From an uncultured Acetatifactor sp. (GTDB lineage: Bacteria; Bacillota; Clostridia; Lachnospirales; Lachnospiraceae), in assembly GCA_934436435.1 (NCBI GenBank), contig CAKSAN010000017.1, forward strand, positions 3,057-67,056: a stretch of 64,000 nucleotides of DNA, given 5' to 3'. Under the pieces are notes generated by a model. That model saw only the letters and a program-made list of their open reading frames with translations, had not been told where the DNA came from and searched no databases. The stretch's first letter is position 1, and each line of letters opens with the position of its first letter. Made by a program: the position numbers and the translations under genes. Below, piece by piece: positions 36,901 to 44,658 of the stretch.

Positions 36901-38462
36901 TGCGCGAACAACTGCTTGAAATAATGGAACAGCGGATGGTTCGTCTTGCTCAGCACGGGCAGGGGGGTATCCACACCCATGGCTGCGATGGCTTCACTGC
37001 CGTTCTTCGCCATCGGCAGAATACTCTGTTTCATTTCATCGTAGGTGTAACCGAAGGCTTTCTGCATCCGCTGACGTTCTTCGTAGGTGTACTCCGGAAC
37101 ACGCTGGTTCGGGATGTGGATGCTCTTAAGCTCTGTCAGGTTGTTGTCCAGCCATTCGCCGTAAGGCTGTCTGGAAGCATATTTTTCCTTGATCTCCTCA
37201 TCGTCAATGACTCTGCCCTGTACGGTATCCACCAGAAGCATCTTGCCGGGACGGAGTCTTTCCTTTATCTTGATCTTCGTGGGATCGATGGGAAGGACAC
37301 CTACCTCGGAGGACAGGATCAGGGTGTCGTCGTCGGTAATCAGATAACGGGAAGGTCGCAGTCCGTTTCTGTCCAGCACGGCACCCATGATATCTCCGTC
37401 GGAGAACAGGATGGATGCGGGACCGTCCCAGGGCTCCATCATGGTAGCGTAATACTGGTAGAAATCTCTCTTGGTCTGGGACATGGCCTTGTTGTTCGCC
37501 CAAGGCTCCGGAATGGCGATCATGATTGCCAGAGGCAGCTCCATGCCGCTCATCACCAGAAATTCCAGCGTATTGTCCAGCATAGCGGAGTCGGATCCGG
37601 TCTTGCTGATAGCGGGCAGTACCTTGTGCAGCTGTCCCTTCAGATGTTCGGATTCCATGTTCTCCTCCCGGGCCAGCATCTTATCAGCATTGCCCCGGAT
37701 GGTGTTGATCTCGCCGTTGTGTACCATCAGACGGTTCGGATGGGCACGTTCCCAGCTGGGATTGGTGTTGGTGGAGAAACGGGAATGCACCATGGCAATG
37801 GCGGATTCGTAATCTTCGCTCTGTAAGTCTGCAAAGAAGGTACGCAACTGTCCCACCAGGAACATTCCTTTATATACGATGGTTCTGCTGGAAAGAGAAA
37901 CTACATAGGTATCATCGGAAGACTGCTCGAAGACACGTCTTGCGATGTAGAGTCTGCGGTCAAAGGGAAGCCCTTTTTCCACATCGGCGGGCTTCTTCAC
38001 GAATCCCTGCATGATGTAGGGCATGCACTCCACGGCCTTATGTCCCAGTACATTGGGGAAGGTAGGTACTTCACGCCAGCCTAAGAATTCCATTCCTTCT
38101 TTTTCCACAATGATCTCGAACATCTTCTTGGCCTGATTGCGACGCAGCTCTTCCTGGGGGAAGAAGAACATACCGACGCCGTATTCTCTCTCTCCGCCGA
38201 TATCCATGCCCAGAGCCTTGGTCACTCTGGCAAAAAATTTGTGGGGGATCTGGGTCAGAATACCGACACCGTCACCGGTCTTGCCTTCCGCATCCTTACC
38301 GGCTCTATGCTCCAGATTCTCTACAATCTTCAGCGCATTCTCTACGGTCGCGCGGCTCTTCTCTCCGTGAATATTGACACAGGCTCCGATACCGCAGTTA
38401 TCATGCTCAAATTCTTCCCGATATAACGGTGCCTTGGGCAGCTCCTGTTTTACATCAAACAT
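33915..38462 (-). CDS. gltB: Glutamate synthase large subunit
   Basis: GltB transfers the amide of glutamine to 2-oxoglutarate. The 1515 residues include a 22-residue propeptide removed to expose Cys23 (HDNCGIGACV), the amidotransferase nucleophile; the glutaminase domain to about residue 430; the central domain; the FMN domain with SKEAHETMAIAMNHL and a [3Fe-4S] site CVMMRVCNLDTCPVG; and the C-terminal GXGXG helix (GGRVVVLGMTGKNFAAGMSGG). Expression is probably controlled at the unusual leader hairpin described separately. AAGGAG precedes the ATG. Confidence 0.97.
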   Translation of the reverse strand: MFDVKQELPKAPLYREEFEHDNCGIGACVNIHGEKSRATVENALKIVENLEHRAGKDAEGKTGDGVGILTQIPHKFFARVTKALGMDIGGEREYGVGMFFFPQEELRRNQAKKMFEIIVEKEGMEFLGWREVPTFPNVLGHKAVECMPYIMQGFVKKPADVEKGLPFDRRLYIARRVFEQSSDDTYVVSLSSRTIVYKGMFLVGQLRTFFADLQSEDYESAIAMVHSRFSTNTNPSWERAHPNRLMVHNGEINTIRGNADKMLAREENMESEHLKGQLHKVLPAISKTGSDSAMLDNTLEFLVMSGMELPLAIMIAIPEPWANNKAMSQTKRDFYQYYATMMEPWDGPASILFSDGDIMGAVLDRNGLRPSRYLITDDDTLILSSEVGVLPIDPTKIKIKERLRPGKMLLVDTVQGRVIDDEEIKEKYASRQPYGEWLDNNLTELKSIHIPNQRVPEYTYEERQRMQKAFGYTYDEMKQSILPMAKNGSEAIAAMGVDTPLPVLSKTNHPLFHYFKQLFAQVTNPPIDAIREEIVTSTTVYIGTEGNILEETPKNCNVLKVNNPILTNTDLLKIKNMKVDGFKVEVVPIVYYKNTSLERAIDRLFVEVDRAYRDGVNILILSDRGVDENHVPIPSLLAVSALNQYLVRTKKRTRVALILESGEPREVHHFATLLGYGACAINPYLAQDTIRELIESNMLDKDYYAAVDDYNNAVLHGIVKIASKMGISTIQSYQGSQIFEAIGIAPEVISKYFSNTVCRVGGITLKDIEQQVDDLHSQAFDPLGLKNDLTLNSPGHHKMRSGGDEHLYNPATIHMLQESTRRGDYQMFKQYTAMVNDEDSIKNLRGLMDFNYPKKGVPIEEVEPVESIVTRFKTGAMSYGSISKEAHETMAIAMNHLHGKSNSGEGGEDLDRLTVGPDGLNRCSAIKQVASGRFGVTSRYLVSAQEIQIKMAQGAKPGEGGHLPGGKVYPWIAKTRHSTPGVSLISPPPHHDIYSIEDLAQLIYDLKNANTQARISVKLVSEAGVGTVAAGVAKAGAQVILVSGYDGGTGAAPRNSIHNAGLPWELGLAETHQTLIMNGLRNKVRIETDGKLMSGRDVAIAAILGAEEFGFATAPLVTMGCVMMRVCNLDTCPVGVATQNPELRKNFRGKPEYVENFMKFIAQELREYMAALGVRTVDELVGRTDLLKRKEHLNERQEEVDLTQILSNPYEGSKQKVTFDPRQVYDFQLEKTLDEKVLLKQLGKAIDAGQKRSIEVDVSNTDRAFGTILGSEITRKLGDDVEEDTYHVLCKGAGGQSFGAFIPKGLTLELVGDSNDYFGKGLSGGKLVVYPPQGSKFKAEENIIIGNVALYGATSGKAFINGVAGERFCVRNSGAIAVVEGVGDHGCEYMTGGRVVVLGMTGKNFAAGMSGGIAYVLDEGNDLYKRLNKEMVSSSEITSKYDVLELKSMIQEHVALTNSAKGKEVLDNFGEYLPKFKKIIPHDYERVLKTIVQMEEKGLSAEQAQIEAFYANTRK

Positions 38463-38521
38463 ATAGTTCTCCTTTCCGGTTTTCTATTTCTCTCTTCTCG
38501 TGTTTTGATTTCGACTAATAA

Positions 38522-38567
38522 AAAAGGTCGCAATGAGACTCTTTCGAGCGCCTCATTGCGACCTTTT
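38522..38567 (-). promoter_or_regulatory. Terminator-like hairpin at the 5-prime end of the gltBD transcript
   Basis: AAAAGGTCGCAATGAG (38522-38537) and CTCATTGCGACCTTTT (38552-38567) form a perfect 16-bp stem with a 14-base loop, and on the minus strand TTTTTTATTAG follows. The predicted transcription start (near 38565) is inside the first arm, so the RNA would begin with this hairpin. It could be an attenuator of gltBD, a 5-prime stabiliser, or a terminator of the upstream glycosyltransferase gene that ends 158 bases earlier. Confidence 0.7.
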
Positions 38568-38571
38568 CTGT

Positions 38572-38600
38572 ACTATACACCTATTTTTCTCATTTGTAAA
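38572..38600 (-). promoter_or_regulatory. Promoter of gltBD
   Basis: On the minus strand TTTACA (38600-38595) and TATAGT (38577-38572) are exactly 17 bases apart. A second, weaker pair lies just upstream: TTGACA (38637-38632) with TAGAAA (38614-38609), also 17 apart. Confidence 0.7.
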
Positions 38601-38725
38601 TATAGATTTTTCTATGAATTGTCAGATAATTTGTCAATTCTATTATTTATATCACTATTGTCTGGAAATTGCACTAATTTTCTTTTCGAAAGGGTATCTC
38701 TCACACAATTCTTTTTTGTTTTCCC

Positions 38726-39529
38726 CTATTTTTCCTGTTTCCGGCCATACACCTTGCTCATCAGTTTCTGATATATTGCAGAGAAATGTTTACTCTCCGC
38801 CATGGCGGTCCGGAGGGGTGCCAGAGTCAGCGCCATGACCGTTCGGTAACGGAACAATTCTCCGGGCTTCATGTATTTTGCCGTGATCTCTTTATGCTCT
38901 GCGGCACCGCGCTTTAAATTCTCCTTTGTCTCGGAGTAGCCACCGCCCTCGTAGGAGGATACGGTAAGTCCCAGATACTGCATAGGAGCCTTGGCCCGGT
39001 AATAGCACCACAGGAAATGCTCGTAATCCGCACGGATCCGGTATTTCGGCTCGTAAGGCTTCTGCCGGCACAGATCTGCTGAGTAGAAGCAGGACTGGTG
39101 GCAGGGAATGTTGCGGTAGCAGACAAAGCCGGTGATGTGGGGTGGGGAGGATATCTTTGTATCTGTTTTCGCGCTGTAGGTATCTCCGTAATAGATGCCC
39201 TGAAGCTTAGCCGGATGCTGTTCCATGTACTCTGCGGTGTGCGCCAGAACCTCGTTGTCATAGAAAAAGTCTCCGCAGTTTAAAAACAGGATATAGTCTC
39301 CTGTCACATGGGCGACCGCCTGGTTCATGGCCTCGTAGATGCTGTGATCCTGCTCCTGACAGAGGTGGATCCTCGGATCACGGCGCATGGACTCTATGGA
39401 GCCGTCACGGCTGCCGCCGTCCTTGACGATGACTTCCAGATCCGGGTAGGTCTGGCTTAAGATGCTGTCTAAGGTCTGATTCAGTTTTTTGCCGGAGTTT
39501 AAGCATACTACGATAATGCTGAATTTCAT
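38726..39529 (-). CDS. Family 2 glycosyltransferase
   Basis: The 267-residue product has the GT-A fold start SIIVVCLNSGKKLNQTLDSILSQTYPDLEVIVKDGGSRDGS, with the nucleotide-sugar binding Asp in VKDGG and a DXD-like NCGDFF segment near residue 95. Members transfer sugars to polysaccharides or lipids. No membrane segment is obvious, so it is peripheral. It follows the HAD-CPBP gene but the structured 138-bp repeat lies in between, so it may have its own promoter. Substrate unknown. Confidence 0.88.
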   Translation of the reverse strand: MKFSIIVVCLNSGKKLNQTLDSILSQTYPDLEVIVKDGGSRDGSIESMRRDPRIHLCQEQDHSIYEAMNQAVAHVTGDYILFLNCGDFFYDNEVLAHTAEYMEQHPAKLQGIYYGDTYSAKTDTKISSPPHITGFVCYRNIPCHQSCFYSADLCRQKPYEPKYRIRADYEHFLWCYYRAKAPMQYLGLTVSSYEGGGYSETKENLKRGAAEHKEITAKYMKPGELFRYRTVMALTLAPLRTAMAESKHFSAIYQKLMSKVYGRKQEK

Positions 39530-39571
39530 ACGTTGCTCCTTTATAATATCTCATTATGCCTCGCAGTTTTA

Positions 39572-39709
39572 AACAGGGTAAGGAACGCGGCACGCGCGTG
39601 CTTTAGCACGTTACGCTCGTATCGCAGAGCGCAGCGGTACATAAGTGACCAAAGTACGGTTACTAAGTGCCGACGTCTGCTTACGGCCTGCTTATCCTTA
39701 CCCTGTTTT
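39572..39709. repeat. Structured 138-bp inverted-repeat element
   Basis: AAACAGGGTAAGGA (39572-39585) and its exact complement (39696-39709) bound the element. Inside are further paired segments, including GTGCTTTAGCAC, and the string CGCAGAGCGCAG, which also occurs in the loop of the hairpin at 23326. It has no open frame. It resembles a non-autonomous mobile or structured RNA element; no transposase is in the window. Confidence 0.6.
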
Positions 39710-39788
39710 CGACTGCCGGGTTATGATAACCATTCAGATATATCTTATTAAATACTTTTGGATGACAAAAAATTTATTTCGTTCTTGG

Positions 39789-41324
39789 TTAGAATATATT
39801 TTTCTGTCTGTGCAACATTCCAAGAGACACCACTGCTGCCACCAGGAATACCACGCACACGGGCCAGCTGACGAAGCCGGTGACCGCGATGGCAGTGTAG
39901 GACAGGCAGTAGGCGAGGACATTGGATGCCACATGAACGAACACTGCCATTTTGAACTCCCCGAAATACTCATAGGCATAAGCCATCAGGCAGCCGATAA
40001 GGAAGCCATAGACACCCTGCACGTAATTCATATGGTAGACACCGAAGATCAGTGCGGACAGGGCAATGGCCAGCTTTAAGTCCATGAATCTGCGCAGGTA
40101 GCCGTAGATGATTCCACGAAACAGCAATTCCTCTGCAATCGGAGAAATAAAACCAAATACGAGAATGCCTACAATAAAGTGTGCGGAATACTGTTGGGAC
40201 ACCACTTCGGTATAGGCTTCGGACTTATTGGTCACGCCCAGAAGTTCAAACAGAAGGTTAAAGCCGATGACAGCACCAATAGTGGCTGCCACCAGCAGCG
40301 CATATTTTGCCTTTCCCTCTTTTTTCAGGTGGCTTAGGTGCATATCCTCTTTGTTCTTCGTGATCAGAAGCTTTGCCGTGGACCATACCACCAGAGCTCC
40401 GCCGATGAAGCCCAATGCCGCTATGATACTGGACACATCCCCGGAGTAGCCGTTGTAGGCTCCGGTCTCATCCCGCAGGATCAGCAGATCCACCAGTCCC
40501 CCGGAAGCCCCGGACTGCGCCAGCTGATACAAAAGTGCCAGCAATGCATACTGCACCGCATTGCGCACCAGAATAAACATCAGGAACGAATACACCATAG
40601 TCCAGATTCTCTGATACATGGGATTTTTCTTCTTATTGTCTGAATTGCTGTCTGCCAGTTCTTCGCTGCCCCGGAGCAGGAATTTTTCCAGTTCCTCCAC
40701 AGATTGTACAATATAATCCGCTTTTGCTTCCTTTAGCTCTTCCTTGCTTCCGTAGCCGTAGGTCACACCCACGCTCTCCACGCCCAAGGCTCTGGCTCCC
40801 TCCACATCGAACTTTCTGTCACCGATCATGTAGACCTGATCCGGCTCTATGGGATTCTCCCCGAACAGCTGATGCAGAGTCTCCTGCACCACCTGATCCT
40901 TCGTCTCTCTTGTGCCGTCCAGCTCACTGCCTACCACTACGGCGAAATATTTTTTCAAATGGAAATGCTCCAGGATCCGCTCCACAAACACCTGTGGCTT
41001 GCTGGATGCCACAGCCAGGAAAAAGCCTTTGGACTGTAAATTTTTCAGCATTTCGGGAATCCCGGTATAAACTTCATTTTCAAAAATTCCCGTGTCCCGA
41101 AACCGTTCTCTGTATTTTTCCACGGCCTCTTCTGCCTGCTCAGCGGTAAAAGCGTAGAATTCCATAAAACTGTCCCGTAAGGGCGGCCCGATAAAGGGCT
41201 CCAGCTTGTCCAGATCCGGCTCCTCAATGCCGAAGGAGTGCAATGCATACTGCACACAGGTGGTAATTCCGATTTTGGGATCTGTCAGCGTACCGTCCAG
41301 ATCAAACAGCAGATATTTTTTCAT
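39789..41324 (-). CDS. Fusion of HAD phosphatase and CPBP-family intramembrane protease
   Basis: Residues 1-215 form a HAD hydrolase of the phosphoglycolate phosphatase type: FDLDGTLTD (nucleophile Asp8), VASSKPQVF, and MIGDRKFDVEGARALG. After a charged linker (about 216-230) comes a membrane region with about eight helices ending in a CPBP (Rce1-like) domain: EELLFRGIIYG near residue 397, FGVYHMNY and HVASNVLAY supply the Glu, Glu and His residues expected for catalysis. Both halves look intact in one uninterrupted frame of 511 codons. The two domains are normally separate proteins. Function of the fusion is unknown. Confidence 0.88.
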   Translation of the reverse strand: MKKYLLFDLDGTLTDPKIGITTCVQYALHSFGIEEPDLDKLEPFIGPPLRDSFMEFYAFTAEQAEEAVEKYRERFRDTGIFENEVYTGIPEMLKNLQSKGFFLAVASSKPQVFVERILEHFHLKKYFAVVVGSELDGTRETKDQVVQETLHQLFGENPIEPDQVYMIGDRKFDVEGARALGVESVGVTYGYGSKEELKEAKADYIVQSVEELEKFLLRGSEELADSNSDNKKKNPMYQRIWTMVYSFLMFILVRNAVQYALLALLYQLAQSGASGGLVDLLILRDETGAYNGYSGDVSSIIAALGFIGGALVVWSTAKLLITKNKEDMHLSHLKKEGKAKYALLVAATIGAVIGFNLLFELLGVTNKSEAYTEVVSQQYSAHFIVGILVFGFISPIAEELLFRGIIYGYLRRFMDLKLAIALSALIFGVYHMNYVQGVYGFLIGCLMAYAYEYFGEFKMAVFVHVASNVLAYCLSYTAIAVTGFVSWPVCVVFLVAAVVSLGMLHRQKNIF

Positions 41325-41396
41325 TCTTAATAATTCCTTTTTTGTAATTGTTCTGTGCCATGTAATTATTTCAAAATATTCGTGGAATGCCGAGGA

Positions 41397-41897
41397 CTAG
41401 AAGCTGCGGATCTTGTCCCCGTCATCCTCGGTATTTTTCAGTGCCTTGATCTCCACGTCATACTCTATATTTGCATTGACCTGCACATGGACGATGTCGC
41501 CCACTTTTTTTCCAAGCAGAGCCTTGCCCAGCGGGGATTCATTGCTGATCAGGCCTTCCAGAGAGTTCCCTCGCACGGTGGTCACGATCTTGTAATCCTC
41601 CTGGGTGCCGTCATCAATGAATTCCACGGTAACAGTGTTGTTGATGCCCACTTCATCCGCTGCAGAACTCTCGGAGATGACCTTTGCGGTCCGGATCATT
41701 CTCTCCAGATAGCGGATCCGGCTCTCATTCTGGTTCTTGTATTTTTTGGCCGCATAATATTCAAAATTCTCACTGAGATCGCCGTGGGCTCTGGCTTCCT
41801 TCACGTCCTCCAGTGCCTTGGGACGCACCACCAGCTTGCGGTACTCGATCTCCTCTTCCATTTTTTTGATGTCACTGGGTGTTAATTCGTCGTACAT
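41397..41897 (-). CDS. greA: Transcription elongation factor GreA/GreB family
   Basis: Gre factors enter the RNA polymerase secondary channel and stimulate cleavage of backtracked RNA. The 166-residue product has the N-terminal coiled coil (TPSDIKKMEEEIEYRKLVVRP and then EARAHGDLSENFEYYAAK, containing the acidic tip DLSEN) and the FKBP-like C-terminal domain with ISNESPLGKALLGKKVGD. It lies 15 bases after the MraY-like gene and is probably co-transcribed with it. A second paralogue elsewhere cannot be excluded, so the symbol is tentative. Confidence 0.92.
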   Translation of the reverse strand: MYDELTPSDIKKMEEEIEYRKLVVRPKALEDVKEARAHGDLSENFEYYAAKKYKNQNESRIRYLERMIRTAKVISESSAADEVGINNTVTVEFIDDGTQEDYKIVTTVRGNSLEGLISNESPLGKALLGKKVGDIVHVQVNANIEYDVEIKALKNTEDDGDKIRSF

Positions 41898-41912
41898 AAT
41901 AATCCTTCTTTC

Positions 41913-42878
41913 TTACAGTTGCATCGCATAGATCACTGCCAGCGACAGGATGATCTGGATGATGGCAAAACGGAATACGGTCTGTGTATTGGACCAGTCC
42001 CACACCTTACGCACATGATCGTGCAGGGGGGTACGCACATTTTTCAAAATATGGATCTTCAGGAAACGAAGCAGGGAAACCTTAAGCAGCCCCAGGCCTC
42101 CGTCCAGGATCAGCACCAGCGCCAGAGGAATAAACAAAAACGGACAGCCGCTCTTTAATATGGCGATGCTGATGAACAATCCCATGGCCCGGGAGCCCGC
42201 ATCTCCCATCATCAGCTTGCTGGGTGTCGCATTGTACCACAGATAGCCCAGAATACATACGGCAAACAGCAGGATCAGGAAAGAATAGGTCTCATTAACC
42301 GCTTTCATGCGATCCACGATGTAAATGGACATGATCGTAATGATCGACAAAGTTCCGGACAGTCCGTCCACACCGTCTGAGCAGTTGGTCACGTTCACAG
42401 AGGCCCATACCAGGATCACCGTGAGGATGGCAAATACTACGGGCGGCAATGTGAATTTCACATGGAACAGTGCCAGCTCCACCACATTGGAGTTATATTT
42501 CAGAAACGTGATGGCTACCAGTGCCGCCACGCACAGATCCAGGAAACCTTTTTTGTACTCACCCCAGGGAGTCTTGGAAGCATCGTCCAGAAATCCTGTC
42601 ATCATGCAGACTACGATCAGCAACAGGTAGATCACCAGCTCTGCGCTTAAGGGGGCAAACAGCAAAACAGATGCCACAAATGCCAGCACGAAGATGATTC
42701 CGGCACCTCTGGGTTTCCCCGCGGATAATTTTCCGTCATGGGCAAATTCCCTTCCGGCATCCTTGGGCAGATACGGGCTTAATTTCGCCGTCGCCAGTAC
42801 AGTCGCTCCAAAAGCAAAAAGGATTCCAAAAAAAGCAAGGAGAGAACTGCTTCCCTCCGGCAAGATCATCTGTAACAT
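41913..42878 (-). CDS. MraY-like phospho-sugar transferase
   Basis: MraY-family enzymes move a phospho-sugar from a UDP donor to undecaprenyl phosphate. The 321-residue product (ATG at 42878, behind GAGGG) has about ten membrane segments and the family motifs GFLDDASK, NVTNCSDGVDGLSG (catalytic Asp region) and MGDAGSRAMG. The C-terminal loop reads PLHDHV instead of the usual PxHHHxE. A longer frame to 43010 would run through a repeat hairpin and is rejected. It is not in a cell-division cluster; whether it is the main MraY or a second enzyme is unclear. Confidence 0.85.
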   Translation of the reverse strand: MLQMILPEGSSSLLAFFGILFAFGATVLATAKLSPYLPKDAGREFAHDGKLSAGKPRGAGIIFVLAFVASVLLFAPLSAELVIYLLLIVVCMMTGFLDDASKTPWGEYKKGFLDLCVAALVAITFLKYNSNVVELALFHVKFTLPPVVFAILTVILVWASVNVTNCSDGVDGLSGTLSIITIMSIYIVDRMKAVNETYSFLILLFAVCILGYLWYNATPSKLMMGDAGSRAMGLFISIAILKSGCPFLFIPLALVLILDGGLGLLKVSLLRFLKIHILKNVRTPLHDHVRKVWDWSNTQTVFRFAIIQIILSLAVIYAMQL

Positions 42879-42946
42879 ACCATCCCTCGTTTCCACATGA
42901 GATACTCTTCCTGATGCTCTCATGCTGTATTTTTCTGATAAATTCC

Positions 42947-42995
42947 GTAACTGTCCGGAAAGGTATTCATGAAACGAACAGCTCTGAACAGTCAC
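42947..42995. repeat. Dispersed hairpin element, copy A
   Basis: GTAACTGTCCGGA (42947-42959) and TCTGAACAGTCAC (42983-42995) pair over most of their length with two G-U pairs and one mismatch. The arms resemble those at 23326 and 43041. Confidence 0.55.
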
Positions 42996-43040
42996 AAAAT
43001 ATTTTAACACAAATATCCCGGAATCTCAAATAATTTCCAC

Positions 43041-43082
43041 AACAGTTCAGGCATGAACATATCTGTGTGCAGCTGAACTGTT
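43041..43082. repeat. Dispersed hairpin element, copy B
   Basis: AACAGTTCAG (43041-43050) and CTGAACTGTT (43073-43082) form a perfect 10-bp stem. It lies just upstream of the nudC promoter and 45 bp from copy A. Confidence 0.6.
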
Positions 43083-43086
43083 ACGT

Positions 43087-43115
43087 TTGACAGTTTCCCC
43101 ACGGTGGACTACTAT
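43087..43115 (+). promoter_or_regulatory. Promoter of nudC
   Basis: TTGACA (43087-43092) and TACTAT (43110-43115) are exactly 17 bases apart, 50 bases before the ATG. Confidence 0.75.
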
Positions 43116-43164
43116 ATTCTTATGAACGTTTCTGGAAAAATAATCATAAAAGGAGAAATACCCT

Positions 43165-44088
43165 ATGATGATCCATAAGATTGAACCGCATAAATATTAC
43201 CCGGAGTTCCGGAACCAGGAACCGAAATCTTCCGATTATCTGTTGTTATTCGACGGGGAAAAGGTCTATCTGCCCTCCCGTGCAGATGTTGCGGATGTTA
43301 CTGATGCTTCCGCAAATGCAGACTCTCTGTTATATCTTCCTACCTTTGAGGAGGTTCACAAGCTGTTGAGAATCCGACAGCCTATGGAGCGCTTTTTCCT
43401 GGACTGCGAATATCTCTTTTCCATTGACGACAGAGCTTTCTTCCGCAAGACCACGGAGGAAGCCGGCGCTCTCATGCTTCCGGAGGAAGCTCTCTATTCT
43501 TCCGGTGTGTTCCGTAATTTTGAGCCGGAATATCTGGCATTCGCCGGAATCACCGCCACCCAGATCAACCGTTTCCGTCTGGATAGGAAATTCTGCGGCC
43601 GCTGCGGGCATCCCACGGTTCCCAGCACCACGGAGCGGGCCTGCATCTGCCCGGAATGCGGTCAGATCGAATATCCCAAGATCTCTCCCGCGGTCATTAT
43701 CGCCATCGTGGATACCGAGAGGGACAAGCTCCTGATGACCCGTTATGCCGGCGGTTCCTACCGTCACTGGGCGTTGGTGGCAGGTTTTGTGGAAGTCGGC
43801 GAGACCTTCAAGGGAGCTGCCCGCCGGGAGATCATGGAAGAGGTGGGATTGAGGGTCAGTGATCTGGTCTATTACAAATCCCAACCCTGGTCCTTCAGCG
43901 ATTCCGCCATGATCGGTTTCTTCGCGAAGCTGGCCGGCGATCCCTCCATCGCCTTACAGGAGTCAGAGCTTGGCGAAGCTGCCTGGTTCTCCAGAGAGGA
44001 TGTCCCTGATCTGCCTTCCACCATCAGTGTCGGGCAGGAGATGATCACCCTGTTCAAAAACGGCGGAGATCCATTCTCCCAGAAGTAA
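43165..44088 (+). CDS. nudC: NAD(+) diphosphatase NudC
   Basis: NudC hydrolyses NAD(H) to NMN and AMP and can remove NAD caps from RNA. The 307-residue product has an N-terminal domain, a four-cysteine zinc site (CGRCGHP...CPECG, residues about 142-170), the Nudix box (GEFxGAARREIMEEVGL pattern) near residue 212 and the NudC motif SQPWSF right after it. Length and order are normal. AAAGGAGAAA precedes the ATG; a second ATG one codon later is equally possible. Confidence 0.95.
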   Translation: MMIHKIEPHKYYPEFRNQEPKSSDYLLLFDGEKVYLPSRADVADVTDASANADSLLYLPTFEEVHKLLRIRQPMERFFLDCEYLFSIDDRAFFRKTTEEAGALMLPEEALYSSGVFRNFEPEYLAFAGITATQINRFRLDRKFCGRCGHPTVPSTTERACICPECGQIEYPKISPAVIIAIVDTERDKLLMTRYAGGSYRHWALVAGFVEVGETFKGAARREIMEEVGLRVSDLVYYKSQPWSFSDSAMIGFFAKLAGDPSIALQESELGEAAWFSREDVPDLPSTISVGQEMITLFKNGGDPFSQK

Positions 44089-44190
44089 TTGATACCCTTG
44101 ACCGTTTGGCACTTCTATACGATGATATACCATGACTTTGTACCCCCGTGACTTCGGTCCCGGGGGTATTATTAGTCTCTTTTGCTTCCC
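44089..44190. other. nudC terminator and degenerate repeat unit
   Basis: TACCCCCG (44141-44148) and CGGGGGTA (44161-44168) form a perfect 8-bp stem, followed by TTATTAGTC. It is the likely nudC terminator. The 50 bases from 44141 align with the 52-bp repeats that follow, including the trailing TTTTGCTTCC, so this hairpin looks like a diverged unit zero of the array. Confidence 0.65.
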
Positions 44191-44658
44191 ATACCCTGCC
44201 TCTTCACTTCCCTTGGGTATATTTGGCCTGTTTTGACTTCCTATACCCAGCCTCTTCACTTCCCCTGGGTATATTCGACCTGTTTTGACTTCCTATACCC
44301 TGCCTCTTCACTTCCCTTGGGTATATTCCGCCTGTTTTCACTCCTCATACCCTGCCTCTTCACTTTCCCTGGGTATATTCGACCTGTTTTGCTTTCCTAT
44401 ACCCTGCCTCTTCACTTTCCTTGGGTATATTCGACCTGTTTTGCTTTCCTATACCCTGCCTCTTCACTTCCCTTGGGTATATTCCGCCTGTTTTCACTCC
44501 CCATACCCTGCCTCTTCACTTTCCCTGGGTATATTCGACCTGTTTTGCTTTCCTATACCCTGCCTCTTCACTTCCCTTGGGTATATTCGACCTGTTTTCA
44601 CTCCCTATACCCTGCCGGTTCACTTTCCCTGGGTATATTCGACCTATTTTACCTTCCT
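44191..44658. repeat. Tandem array: nine exact-length 52-bp units, each with a small hairpin
   Basis: Units start at 44191, 44243, 44295, 44347, 44399, 44451, 44503, 44555 and 44607 with no insertion or deletion. Each begins ATACCC and carries GGGTAT 24 bases on, giving a 6-bp stem. Units 4 and 7 are identical and units 3 and 6 differ at one base, so a three-unit (156-bp) block was probably duplicated. Because 52 is not a multiple of 3, the plus-strand frames that stay open here cycle through all three phases of the same DNA; they are not convincing genes. Confidence 0.95.

Noticed and set aside
39572-39709. Insertion sequence
   Set aside because: No transposase frame is present and the length is only 138 bp, so at most a non-autonomous element.
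42879-43010. 44-codon N-terminal extension of the MraY-like gene
   Set aside because: It runs through a repeat hairpin and adds residues not found in the family; the ATG at 42878 has a ribosome binding site.
44191-44658. CRISPR array
   Set aside because: Units are contiguous and nearly identical with no unique spacers, and no cas gene is present.
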